From positions 65,340-129,339 of the forward strand of contig CAVTEQ010000017.1 in the NCBI GenBank assembly GCA_963733935.1: a stretch of 64,000 bases of DNA. The letters are read 5' to 3'. The position numbers were made by a program, and so were the translations under genes. Origin of the DNA: JAHFUA01 sp963733935. Lineage in GTDB: Bacteria > Acidobacteriota > Terriglobia > Terriglobales > Acidobacteriaceae. Positions 50,169 to 59,137 of the stretch are shown here, one piece after another. Every line of letters begins with the position of its first letter. Position 1 is the stretch's first letter. The notes under the pieces are model-generated. The model saw nothing but the letters and a program-made list of their open reading frames with translations. It did no database searches and was not told where the DNA came from.

Positions 50169-53090
50169 TCACTGCAGCTTCGCGTACTCCGCCTTGGCTT
50201 GCTTCAGGACGGGCACGTCGGGATCGGCGTCTCTCCAGAGGGCGAGGAAATCCTTGTACGCGGCGATGGCGCGCACACGGGCGGCGTCCGAATCTGCGCC
50301 CCGCGAGTTCTTGAACTGCTGCGCATTGGCACGAGCCACTCCCAAATGGGCCAGAGCTCCTGTCCAACAGTTCCACACAACGCCGCTGTGGTCGAGGATC
50401 TTCTGGAACTCAGCGGCGGCTGCCATGCCTTGTCCCGCTGCAAGATATGCTTCGCCGCGGATGTAGGTCGGATACAAGCAGGAGATATTGGCGACAAACA
50501 CAATTTGCCCGTATTCCAGCGGAGGCAGTGCGCGCTGCAACACGCTGATGGCAACGGCCGGATTCTTGCGATTCAGCGCCAATTGTGCATGAATGGCAGG
50601 CAGCCACAGCGACTGGATGTGGGTGTCAACAGGGAAACGCCTGTTCAAATCTTGCGCGAGAGATTCGCTGTTTGCCGTGTCCCCACTCATGGCATAGGCA
50701 AGCGCGGCTTCGACACCGACGCCCTGGCTTCCAGGAGCGAACTTGATTCCCGCAGCCGCCGTCTGCTGGGCTTCCGTATAGTTGCCGAAGGCAGCCTCGC
50801 GGAGAGCAGAGTTCTCCAGCCATATCGCGGCATTCTCCTTGCTGTCCGCCCGTACCGCGGAATCTGTGGAGCGTCTGGTCAGTTCCCGTGATTTCTCGAG
50901 GTGACCTGCGTATGCCTCGGTGTCGGACGCGAGCGACAGTCCCATGTTCTCAACGTCGGGATTACCGGCAAACCACTTCTGTTGTTCCGCCATTGCCGGA
51001 GAATCCGCCGCGAAGAAAAACAGCGCATATAGCGCATTGCGGAGTTGATAGTCATCCAGTTTTCGCGTCTGCGCCTCACGAATTATCTGTCGGACTTCAT
51101 CAAAGCGCTGTAGGGCAAGCAGGTAGTTAACAAGGTTGTCATAGACGCTGACACGTTCCGGGGCAAGCTGTTGGGCCTGCCGCGTCACCTCTGCTGCCCG
51201 CTCATACTGTCCCAGTGAAGCCAGACTCGTACCCAAGTTGATGTATCCGTTGAGAAATCGCGGGTAGTTGTCGATCAACTCCTGATTGCTTCGTGACGCC
51301 CTCTCCAACTCTCCACTTGCACTCTGATAGTAACCGGCAGCAATCAGCAGCTTTTCGCGCTCGCTAGCGTGCTCTCGCAGTTCAAATGCCTTGGTGTAGT
51401 ATTCGCTCGCCCGTCCCGGCTCAGATAAGTTGGAGTAAGCGTTACCTAGTGCCAGGTACGCCGCGGCAAAGTTCGGATCCAGTTGAATGGCACGATGATG
51501 ATAAAGCAGAGCTGATGCATCGTCGACTTTCAATCGGCCCAGGCTATACGCTTTCAACGCCTCGAGTGACGATGTTGTCGCTTCCTGGAGCGGCACATCG
51601 AATTTCTGCACCGAGGCTAATGACTCGCCCAGTTGTCTGCGCAGCTTCGAAGTGGCATCCCCCAAAGCGGTTAGCACCTTCTCTTTGGAGGTTGCGGTGA
51701 CTTGTTCCTGCGCCAAAGTGTCTCCGCTTTGGCAATTAACCGCTTTCAGCCCTAGCACATATTCGCTGCCCAGAGTGCCAACGGATCCGGCAACGTAAGC
51801 CTTGCTGCCTGCCCGCTGACAAAGATCCCGCGTCAATTCCGGCGTGAGCTTTGTACCGGCCGGACGGGTCATCAGTTTCAATGTCGTGGCCACCTTATTG
51901 TCGGAGAGCACGTTTAGAAATGGAGATTGATTCAGGGCAACCGTGAGCGCCGTCTTCAGCGTGTCGTCAAAGACTGCATCGCCGGTGCTGTTGGCAAAGT
52001 CGGCGACCACGATGGTGTCCTTGTCGGTCAAGCGCCTGCCTTGATGCGAGCGGTAGTAAAGACTGCCCGCCATCAACGCACCGGCCAGCAGGACTGCCGC
52101 CATCCAGCGTATCTTCTTTTGAACGACAGGCTTTTTCAAGACTGCTGGAGCTTCGGCCGCCACCTTCACCGTAGACGAACTCGCGGCCGCATAGCGTCCG
52201 CTCTCGGTGTCGCGCTTCAGCCGTTGCAGATCACTCCGCATTTCAGAGGCGTGCTGATAACGGAGATTGCGGTCCTTCTCGAGTGCCTTGCCGATGACCG
52301 CTTCCAGTCCGGGAGAAACCTGCGGGTTAAGCTGTGATGGCGGCGGAGACTCCTGGTGGAGTATGCCGCCGCAAATCTCTCCCGCACTGGAGCCATCGAA
52401 CGGCAGCTTCCCGGTCGCCATCTCGTAGAGCACGGCACCAAACGAGAACAGGTCGGTACGCGCATCCAGGTCTTTAGCTCGAACTTGCTCCGGTGACATG
52501 TAGGCGACTGTACCCATCATCGCGCCCGGGCTGGTCAAGTGCTGCTCATCCGAACCTGCTGTCATGGTCAAGGATTCGCCGCTGGTAGGGACGACCTTGG
52601 TGCTCATCTTGGCTAGCCCGAAGTCTAGAATCTTGGCATGGCCGCGTTCAGTTACAAAGATGTTGGCGGGTTTGATGTCGCGGTGGACGATCCCTTTGCT
52701 GTGTGCCGCATCGAGGGCATCGGCGATATCGATGCCAAGAGAAAGAATTACCTCGATTTCCATTGGCCGACGCGCGATGCACTGCTTCAGAGTTGCGCCG
52801 TCGAGAAACTCCATGACCATGAAGGCGCGGTTCTTCTCTTCACCAATGTCGTGGATCGTGCAGATGTTCGGGTGATTCAGAGCAGAGGCAGCGCGCGCCT
52901 CACGCCGAAAGCGCTCCAGCGCCTGCGGGTCGCCAGCGATGTCATCAGGAAGGAACTTAAGCGCTACAAACCGGCCAAGGCGGGCGTCCTCAGCCTTGTA
53001 GACCACGCCCATGCCGCCGCCGCCCAGCTTCTCGACGATGCGGTAATGCGAGATGGTCTGGCCAATGAGTTGGGAGGGGGTTCCCATCAC
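50169..53090 (-). CDS. Ser/Thr protein kinase with C-terminal TPR domain
   Basis: 973 residues. Kinase domain about residues 10-275: LGGGGMGVVYKAEDARLGRF, VALKFLPDD, HSKGIVHRDIKPANIFVTER, ILDFGLAKMS, GTVAYMSPEQVRAK. A membrane helix follows (WMAAVLLAGALMAGSLYYRS, about residues 330-350), then a FANSTGDAVFDDTLKTALTV region (adenylate-cyclase-associated FlgO-like domain, DTIVVADFANSTGD) and tetratricopeptide repeats (LDPNFAAAYLALGNAYSNLS, LNGYINLGTSLASLGQYERA) to the end. Probably a membrane-bound signalling kinase with a protein-protein interaction platform outside. It is upstream of the other kinase on the same strand, 237 bases away. Confidence 0.93.
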   Translation of the reverse strand: MMGTPSQLIGQTISHYRIVEKLGGGGMGVVYKAEDARLGRFVALKFLPDDIAGDPQALERFRREARAASALNHPNICTIHDIGEEKNRAFMVMEFLDGATLKQCIARRPMEIEVILSLGIDIADALDAAHSKGIVHRDIKPANIFVTERGHAKILDFGLAKMSTKVVPTSGESLTMTAGSDEQHLTSPGAMMGTVAYMSPEQVRAKDLDARTDLFSFGAVLYEMATGKLPFDGSSAGEICGGILHQESPPPSQLNPQVSPGLEAVIGKALEKDRNLRYQHASEMRSDLQRLKRDTESGRYAAASSSTVKVAAEAPAVLKKPVVQKKIRWMAAVLLAGALMAGSLYYRSHQGRRLTDKDTIVVADFANSTGDAVFDDTLKTALTVALNQSPFLNVLSDNKVATTLKLMTRPAGTKLTPELTRDLCQRAGSKAYVAGSVGTLGSEYVLGLKAVNCQSGDTLAQEQVTATSKEKVLTALGDATSKLRRQLGESLASVQKFDVPLQEATTSSLEALKAYSLGRLKVDDASALLYHHRAIQLDPNFAAAYLALGNAYSNLSEPGRASEYYTKAFELREHASEREKLLIAAGYYQSASGELERASRSNQELIDNYPRFLNGYINLGTSLASLGQYERAAEVTRQAQQLAPERVSVYDNLVNYLLALQRFDEVRQIIREAQTRKLDDYQLRNALYALFFFAADSPAMAEQQKWFAGNPDVENMGLSLASDTEAYAGHLEKSRELTRRSTDSAVRADSKENAAIWLENSALREAAFGNYTEAQQTAAAGIKFAPGSQGVGVEAALAYAMSGDTANSESLAQDLNRRFPVDTHIQSLWLPAIHAQLALNRKNPAVAISVLQRALPPLEYGQIVFVANISCLYPTYIRGEAYLAAGQGMAAAAEFQKILDHSGVVWNCWTGALAHLGVARANAQQFKNSRGADSDAARVRAIAAYKDFLALWRDADPDVPVLKQAKAEYAKLQ

Positions 53091-53134
53091 TCAACTGAGT
53101 TTAGCTTTAGCAGCTTCTTCCGTTCTCGCGTTCT

Positions 53135-55309
53135 TTACCTGTCCGGCGATGTGTAGCGAATCCCCAACTGATCGAACAGGAAACTGAAAACATCAGTCCA
53201 CTCTTCGATCCGTTCGTCGAGGGCGGTCCCGATCCCGTGCCCCGCGCTCGAACTCGTGCGCAGCAAGATGGGATGATCGGAGTTGCTCGCCGCCTGTAGC
53301 CGCGCTGTCATCTTGCGCGACTGCATCGGGTTTACCCGGTGATCGTTTTCTCCCGTGAGGAAGAGAACCGCAGGATACGCAGTTCCATCCCTGACATGGT
53401 GGTACGGCGAATAAGCGTACAGTGCCTTAAACTGCCCGGCATCCTTCACTGTGCCGTATTCAGTAACATTAAAAGCACCATTAGGATCGAGTTCGACGCG
53501 AAGCATGTCGTAGATGCCGACAAACGAAACCACGGCGCGGAACAGGTCCGGCCGTTGGGTGAAAGCCGCGCCCATGAGGAGGCCGCCGTTGCTGCCGCCC
53601 CAAATCGCCAAGCGGTTGGGCGAGGTGTATCTGTGTTCGATCAGGTACTGTGCAGATGCAGTGAAATCGTCGAATACGTTTTGCTTGCGGGTCAGATTGC
53701 CTGCTTTGTGCCACTCCTCACCGTATTCACCCCCACCCCGGAGATTCGCGTCCACGTAAACTCCGCCTTCGTCCAGCCATACGCGCGCTAACCATCCGAG
53801 AAAATACGGCTTCTCGCTGACACCGTAACCACCGTACCCGGAAAGCAAAGTAGGATTCGTCCCGTCAAGCCTTGTTCCCTTGCGGCGGATGATGTTCACT
53901 GGGACACGCGTACCGTCTTTTGAGATGGCAAAGTCGCGCACAGCTTCCGCGTCGTCGAACTTGGAGGCCGAAGTTTGGAAAAGTGCGGTGCGCGAGAACT
54001 TCTTCTGCCCAGAGTCAAAGTGCCACCACGCGGGTGGCTGAAGAAAGCTGGCAACGTAGACCAGCACGTCGCCGCCGCCGATTGGTGCGACTTGGTCGAT
54101 GGCTGAAATAGGAGGATTAATTGTCGTCAACAGAAGTCCGTGGTCGTCGTAGACACGCAAGCGGGACGGTCCGCCTACGATGTCGCTGACATAGAGGTGC
54201 CCCTCGGTCGGCACAAAGCCTTCGATGGAAGCGCGTGCGGTCTCCTTGGTTCCCGAGCCCGAACTTTGCTGAACCACGACCTTTGCCTGCCCGAGAGGGA
54301 GAGTCGGGAGCCGCAGCCGAAGAATCCGGCCTCGTGGTGCATCCTTGCGGGACAGCAGGTACAAATCGTTATTTGGCCCAACTTTGGCAGCAACGATCTC
54401 GTCCTCGAAACGCGTCACTTGAGTCCAGCGGCCCGAGGAGTCCATTACGTAGTGCGCGAACTGGCCGCCATCGCCGTTAGCGACCGCGGCGACCAGCCAG
54501 CGCCCATTGTCGCTGGTGCGAAGCTGGATTTCCGCGATGCGGGGGAACTCCTTCCCAATCACATAGGTGTCCTGCTTGGCATCGGAGCCGAGCTTGTGAA
54601 AGTACACCTGCTGATAGAAGTTGGCATCTTCGGGCGGGCGCTCGTTCCCTTGCGGATAGCGCGTGTAATAGAAGCCCGAACCGTCAGTCTTCCAATCGAT
54701 GCTGCCGCCAGCGGTCGCGAAATTGACGCGTGGGACAACATCTGCCAATTCGTTGCCAGTGGCAACTTCAAAAATCCGGGCGTTGCTGTCTTCGGAGCCG
54801 TTCTGGGAGACGGCAGCGGCAACATACTTGCCGTCTAAAGACGGAACATAGAAATCTATCGCAAGCGATCCCTTGCTGCTTGCTGTGTTCGGATCAAAGA
54901 TGACCTTCGCACTTTCGGGATCGTTGGCCGACTTGAGAGCTACCAGCATCGGTTGCTGATGCGGAGGCTGGTACTTCATGGCGAACAGCACTCCCCCACG
55001 AAACTGGAGATCGTAGTATCTCGCAGAACTGGCGGTGATCAGGTACCTGAGCCGCTCTCTGATGGCGGCCCGCGCCGACAGGTGGTCGAGACATTCCCGG
55101 CTGCGGGCATTCTCGGCGGCGCTCCACTGCTTGGTTTCCGGATCGTTCCAGTCTTCCAGCCAGCGATAGTCGTCGTTGACTTTCACTCCGTGGTACTCGT
55201 CTGTGGCCGGGCGCTTCGGCGTATCTGCCGGCCGCGGGGTTGACGGACTCTGCGCGAAGGCTGAAAGCATCAGCCAGAACGTCAAACAAGAAACCCGAAA
55301 ACGCTTCAT
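53135..55309 (-). CDS. Prolyl oligopeptidase family serine peptidase (S9A)
   Basis: 724 residues with a signal peptide (VSCLTFWLMLSAFAQS). The N-terminal YHGVKVNDDYRWLEDWNDPE and propeller (YVPSLDGKYVAAAVSQNGSE) precede the alpha/beta hydrolase domain with the catalytic triad: serine in IWGGSNGGLLMGAAFTQRPD, aspartate in FLTGENDHRVNPMQS, histidine in SSSAGHGIGTALDERIEE. It cleaves peptides after proline in short substrates, here in the periplasm or outside. Start ATG 55309. The stop is 44 bases before the TPR kinase start, same strand, so a common operon is possible. Confidence 0.94.
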   Translation of the reverse strand: MKRFRVSCLTFWLMLSAFAQSPSTPRPADTPKRPATDEYHGVKVNDDYRWLEDWNDPETKQWSAAENARSRECLDHLSARAAIRERLRYLITASSARYYDLQFRGGVLFAMKYQPPHQQPMLVALKSANDPESAKVIFDPNTASSKGSLAIDFYVPSLDGKYVAAAVSQNGSEDSNARIFEVATGNELADVVPRVNFATAGGSIDWKTDGSGFYYTRYPQGNERPPEDANFYQQVYFHKLGSDAKQDTYVIGKEFPRIAEIQLRTSDNGRWLVAAVANGDGGQFAHYVMDSSGRWTQVTRFEDEIVAAKVGPNNDLYLLSRKDAPRGRILRLRLPTLPLGQAKVVVQQSSGSGTKETARASIEGFVPTEGHLYVSDIVGGPSRLRVYDDHGLLLTTINPPISAIDQVAPIGGGDVLVYVASFLQPPAWWHFDSGQKKFSRTALFQTSASKFDDAEAVRDFAISKDGTRVPVNIIRRKGTRLDGTNPTLLSGYGGYGVSEKPYFLGWLARVWLDEGGVYVDANLRGGGEYGEEWHKAGNLTRKQNVFDDFTASAQYLIEHRYTSPNRLAIWGGSNGGLLMGAAFTQRPDLFRAVVSFVGIYDMLRVELDPNGAFNVTEYGTVKDAGQFKALYAYSPYHHVRDGTAYPAVLFLTGENDHRVNPMQSRKMTARLQAASNSDHPILLRTSSSAGHGIGTALDERIEEWTDVFSFLFDQLGIRYTSPDR

Positions 55310-55368
55310 CGCAAGACCCTCCTTGCGGAGGCGATATTATCTTTGGCGGAGATTTCCATTTTGAGTTC

Positions 55369-55405
55369 CCGAGCGGTCGGCATTGTACACCCGGGTGCCT
55401 CCTTT
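55369..55405 (-). repeat. 37-bp VYNPDRSG repeat, copy 2
   Basis: Differs from 41581-41617 at four of 37 positions; - strand reading VYNADRSG. Lies just upstream of the S9 peptidase gene. Confidence 0.6.
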
Positions 55406-55482
55406 TCCTGCGGGCACCCTCAGCGTGACGATCCGCCGCAACATCGCCCCGAACCGCCGTCTGAACCCGGCTTCCAGCCCGG

Positions 55483-55704
55483 CTAGGCGCAAACGGAGGA
55501 CTGCTCACCGGCCATGGTGCCCTAGATCGTGCCATCCGAATGCCGGAGGCTCTGCCGGATCTGTTCCACGATCGCCTTGTGGTTCCACTTGGGAGCCACG
55601 GCATACGCGCCGCGAGCGCACAGGAACTGCGTCTCAAAGGGGTGACGAGCAGCCGATTGCATCACAATGCAGGGGATACGTTGGTGCCCGACCTGGAGTT
55701 GCTT
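55483..55704 (-). pseudogene. Receiver-like protein (copy 3), 5'-truncated with nonsense codon
   Basis: KQLQVGHQRIPCIVMQSAAR, HPFETQFLCARGAYAVAPKW and NHKAIVEQIRQSLRHSDGTI, then TAG where copy 1 has CAG (Gln), followed in frame by GTMAGEQSSVCA and the native stop at 55483-55485. The first half of the gene is missing. Confidence 0.65.
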
Positions 55705-55918
55705 CGCTCGAACGCATCGCCCCACAGCTCTTGTGCTCGACGCAATCAGAGGCATGAGGGGCCCCAGCACAGCCATTACCTCCCGCCGACAAGCCCTTCC
55801 CCTGAACGCCTGATCTACACCAGTAACTGGCTGTCAGTGCTGAACAGCCAGGGTGGCGCAATGCCGCCCGTTGTCTTTCCTCTCCCAAATCACTCACCCA
55901 ATCGAAAGGAGAATTGCT

Positions 55919-56801
55919 ATGCCCAGCGTGTATGAAGTCATCACTCAACGAATCATCCAACAACTCGAATCTGGAACGGCTCCCTAGCACAAGCCATGGA
56001 AAGCCCGTGGTAAAGATGGTCTTCCACGGAATCTGATCACTGACCGCGAATACAGGGGCATTAATGTGGATTTTGCTCAGCAGCGGATATGCCTCCCCGC
56101 ACTGGCTCACGTTCCGCCAAGCTCGAGAACTGGGCGGTCACGTGCGCCAAGGCGCGACTGGATGTCCTGTCGTTTACTGGAAGTTCGGAACACGTGAGGT
56201 GCAGGACGGAGATGAGATCATCGAGAAGAAGTCCGTGCTTTGTCGCTACTACACGGTCTTCAACCTCGAACAGTGCGAGGGCATACCTAGTCAAGAGAAA
56301 CCCACAAAGCCAGCGCCAGATCTCAATCCCATCGAGGCTTGCGCGAACATCGTGGACGGCTGAGGCACCAAGCCGAACATTCAGCACGGCGGAGATCAGG
56401 CCAGCTATCACAAGCTTCACGACTGCATTCGCATGCCAATAATGGCGAACTTCGATGGCGTGGAGGAGTATTACTCCACGCTCTTTCACGAGCTGACCCA
56501 TTCCACCGGTCATCCAAGGCGGCTAAATCGTTCAACGCTCATGGATGCGGAGTCGTTCGGTGACGAGCAATACAGCCGAGAGGAGCTGGTTGCCGAGATG
56601 GGGGCTGCGTTTCTGTGCGGCATTACTGGCATCGAGAACAAGACCATCAACAACAGCAGCTCATATCTACAGTCATGGCTGCAGGTTCTCCGGAGCGACT
56701 GCCGACTGGTACTCGTAGCCACAAGCCACGCCCAGAAAGCGGCCGATTTGATCCTCTGCAGACCCGCTCGTAGTGACGCCGACCAACAGCCTGCGGGCTA
56801 A
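55919..56801 (+). pseudogene. ardC: ArdC-type antirestriction/zincin protein, nonsense and frameshift mutations
   Basis: ATG 55919 with AAAGGAG gives MPSVYEVITQRIIQQLESGT, AP, then TAG, then HKPWKARGKDGLPRNLITDR; near 56060 the frame changes to WILLSSGYASPHWLTFRQAR, LGGHVRQGATGCPVVYWKFG; TGA at 56361-56363 interrupts VDG and GTKPNIQHGGDQASYKLHD; the zinc site follows in STLFHELTHSTGHPRRLN and EELVAEMGAAFLCGITGIE. This is the ArdC/DUF1738 N-terminal domain plus the MPTase metallopeptidase domain of anti-restriction proteins carried by plasmids and conjugative elements. Both stops could come from TGG codons. Not functional as read. Confidence 0.75.
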
Positions 56802-56906
56802 GTCGGGTGAAGGCGTTCGTCCTCATGCATGCCCTCCCCTTCTCTCTCTAGGTCAGTAAACGTCCCGTGACGTTCCCCGTTCTACGTAGGCCCTAAAGGA
56901 GGAGCC

Positions 56907-57077
56907 ATGATCGAAATAGCGGTTGGAATCACGTTTTTCCTGTTGTGCTCAGCAGTATTCAACCTGTTGCCCATCCTGCTTGTCGTGAAGGCAGCTCAGT
57001 TGTTGTTCGGACCGGCGGTCAAAGAAAGTATGCAGCGCCGTCCAGGAAGTTCAAAGGCACAACTGGAGGCACGCTGA
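56907..57077 (+). CDS. Small membrane protein, 56 residues
   Basis: MIEIAVGITFFLLCSAVFNL, LPILLVVKAAQLLFGP, then a charged tail KESMQRRPGSSKAQLEAR. Very strong ribosome site AAAGGAGGA before ATG 56907. One long hydrophobic stretch, probably one or two membrane helices. Family unknown; follows the ardC pseudogene on the same strand, as small mobile-element genes often do. Confidence 0.6.
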   Translation: MIEIAVGITFFLLCSAVFNLLPILLVVKAAQLLFGPAVKESMQRRPGSSKAQLEAR

Positions 57078-57096
57078 TGCACCCGAGCGTGAGCGA

Positions 57097-57327
57097 ATGG
57101 TGCGCAAGGCTACCGGGTTGCGTGTCATTGGCAGAGTAGTCAGCACTGGTGCGTTGGCCGTTGGTGCCGCTACGTTCGCTTCCCTGCCCCTAGTTCCGAT
57201 ATGCCTCCTAGCGGCATACAGACTACTAAAGCCCATCAGGCAGGAGATGCGCAATGCCTGTGCTTACCGGTCAACTGGTGCAGAAGACGAGCCATGTCAT
57301 TCGTCAGGTGATGTGGATACCCTGTGA
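57097..57327 (+). CDS. Hypothetical membrane protein, 76 residues
   Basis: MVRKATGLRVIGRVVSTGAL, AVGAATFASLPLVPICLLAA, YRLLKPIRQEMRNAC, then a polar tail. One hydrophobic segment of about 25 residues. Frame overlaps no other supported gene. No strong ribosome site. Confidence 0.4.
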   Translation: MVRKATGLRVIGRVVSTGALAVGAATFASLPLVPICLLAAYRLLKPIRQEMRNACAYRSTGAEDEPCHSSGDVDTL

Positions 57328-57653
57328 CCGCTGAATGTGGAGGGTGGACTTTTCCACTGTTCCACCCTCCACGTGATTCTCGGAGATGCCTGTTACTCAG
57401 CCCAGCGGATCGCTTCCGACCAGGCCGTCATCTGACCGGAATCGGAGTGCATGGTCCAAACCGATCCCAGCACTTCCCAGAAGCCGACTTCTGGACAACT
57501 TCACGCCCACATCGGGGCCAGGGTCATTCGGCCCGTGCGAGCGATGGGCCCATTGACGACGAATCGTCGGATGGTTTCTGGACGGCCCGTAATTCGGGCG
57601 CTATCCTGACAGGTGTTAACGCTGGGTCAGCACGACACTGGTTCCATTCGCAC
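57328..57653. other. Intergenic region before livF
   Basis: 326 bases; the long open frame on the + strand (57324-57704) overlaps livF and has no recognisable features. Nothing else seen. Confidence 0.5.
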
Positions 57654-58364
57654 CTAACCAAAGTACGCGTCGCGTACTTCTTGGCGATCGACGAGCTCAG
57701 CTGAGCTGCCCGACGCGACCACACGACCCTTAGAAAGCACATACCCATAGTGCGAAATCGCGAGCGTCTGGTGCACGTTCTGCTCGACTAGAAACACCGT
57801 GATTCCGCGATGGTTGATTTGGCGAATGATGTTGAAGTTCTCCTTGACCAGAAGAGGCGACAGACCAAGCGAGGGCTCATCAATCAAGAGCAGCTTCGGT
57901 GCCCGCATCAGCCCGCGTCCGATCGAAACCATTGCCTGCTCGCCGCCTGACATGGTGCCCGCGAACTGACGACGTTGCTCGGCCAAGCGGGGAAACAGCT
58001 GATAGACCTCTGTGAGGCGCCCGTTCGTCACGATATCAGAGGACTCCTGGTACGCTCCGAGACGCAAATTCTCCTCGACCGTGAGCTTCGGAAAAACCTT
58101 GCGTCCTTCCGGGATGCAGGCGATGCCTGCGGCGACGACTTTATGGGTCGGCAAAGCAGTAATGTCGACGCCGTCGAACACAATCCGACCGTCGCGCGGC
58201 GGCGTTAGGCCAAGGATGGAGCGGATCAGGGTAGTTTTGCCGGAGCCGTTTGATCCGAGGAGACATGTGACCTGCCGGGGCTGGATCGTGAGCGAGATGC
58301 CTTCCAGCACGTCGGCCTTGTCATAGGCGGTGGTGAGGTTGGCGATCTCTAGGTATCCGCTCAT
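57654..58364 (-). CDS. livF: Branched-chain amino acid-type ABC transporter ATPase LivF
   Basis: 236 residues, normal length. Walker A LLGSNGSGKTTLIRSIL, Q-loop, signature TMSGGEQAMVSIGRGLM, Walker B LLLIDEPSLGLSPLL, and the H-loop region (VFLVEQNVHQTL, here Q-N in place of the more usual histidine, as in many LivF). ATG 58364 overlaps the livG stop by one base. Last gene of the operon M20 hydrolase, binding protein, livH, livM, livG, livF. Cytoplasmic, energises import. Confidence 0.95.
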   Translation of the reverse strand: MSGYLEIANLTTAYDKADVLEGISLTIQPRQVTCLLGSNGSGKTTLIRSILGLTPPRDGRIVFDGVDITALPTHKVVAAGIACIPEGRKVFPKLTVEENLRLGAYQESSDIVTNGRLTEVYQLFPRLAEQRRQFAGTMSGGEQAMVSIGRGLMRAPKLLLIDEPSLGLSPLLVKENFNIIRQINHRGITVFLVEQNVHQTLAISHYGYVLSKGRVVASGSSAELVDRQEVRDAYFG

Positions 58365-59137
58365 CAGGCGACCCCGAGATACGCTTCTTGCACCTGACGG
58401 TCGGCGGCGATTTGCCGGTACGGCCCTTCCGCTATCTTGAGGCCGAAGTTGAGGACCACGCAGCGGTCGGTGATGCGCTCAATCACGCCCATTTCATGCT
58501 CGACGATGATGATTGTGAGATTCTGGTTGCGTTCGCGGACCTGCAGGATGTCATCCATCAGTGTCTTGGTTTCATCATGCGTCATGCCGGCAGAGGGCTC
58601 GTCAAGCAACAGCAGCTTGGGTTGGCTGATGAGCGCGCGACAGATCTCAATGCGGCGGCGGTCGATCATCGCCATGCCTGCGACTGGCTCAAACATCCTC
58701 ACGGCAAGCTCCGGCTCGAACACCTCGACCAGCGCTCGGGCCTCCCGGTAGCTCGCCTCGAACTCTCGCTTGAGGTCGGCGCGCCGCATCAGGTTGAACC
58801 AAAGCCCCTGATTGAGCCGCTTGTGGTTGCCGATCATGATGTTGTCGAACACGGACAGTGGCAACGCCAGCCGCGAGTGCTGGAAGGTGCGCGACATGCC
58901 GGCGTGGTAGACAGTCCGCGGCGACGCGCGCGTGATATCGGTCCCTTCGAATTTGAGGGTTCCCGCCTGGGCACGGTAAAGTCCAGTCGCAACGTTGAAG
59001 AAAGTTGTCTTTCCTGAACCGTTGGGACCGATCAGGCCCAACATTTCGTTCGGCTCGACAATGAGATCGAGATGATCAAGCGCCACCACGCCGCCGAAGC
59101 TTCGGGTCACGCCGCGCGCTTCCAGCAATGGCGTCAT
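58364..59137 (-). CDS. livG: Branched-chain amino acid-type ABC transporter ATPase LivG
   Basis: 257 residues from ATG 59137, which overlaps the livM stop (ATGA); the longer open frame to 59308 lies inside livM. Walker A IGPNGSGKTTFFNVATG, FQHSRLALPLSVFDNIMIGN, Walker B LLLLDEPSAGMTHDET, H-loop IIIVEHEMGVIERITDR, and the LivG-type C-terminus VQEAYLG. The signature motif is unusual: where relatives have an S/P-Y-G-D-Q-R-R pattern, this has VAGMAMIDRRRIEICRAL. Pairs with LivF. Confidence 0.94.
   Translation of the reverse strand: MTPLLEARGVTRSFGGVVALDHLDLIVEPNEMLGLIGPNGSGKTTFFNVATGLYRAQAGTLKFEGTDITRASPRTVYHAGMSRTFQHSRLALPLSVFDNIMIGNHKRLNQGLWFNLMRRADLKREFEASYREARALVEVFEPELAVRMFEPVAGMAMIDRRRIEICRALISQPKLLLLDEPSAGMTHDETKTLMDDILQVRERNQNLTIIIVEHEMGVIERITDRCVVLNFGLKIAEGPYRQIAADRQVQEAYLGVA

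Noticed and set aside
57324..57704. 126-codon + strand frame
   Set aside because: Overlaps the 3' end of livF on the other strand, no ribosome site, no recognisable sequence.
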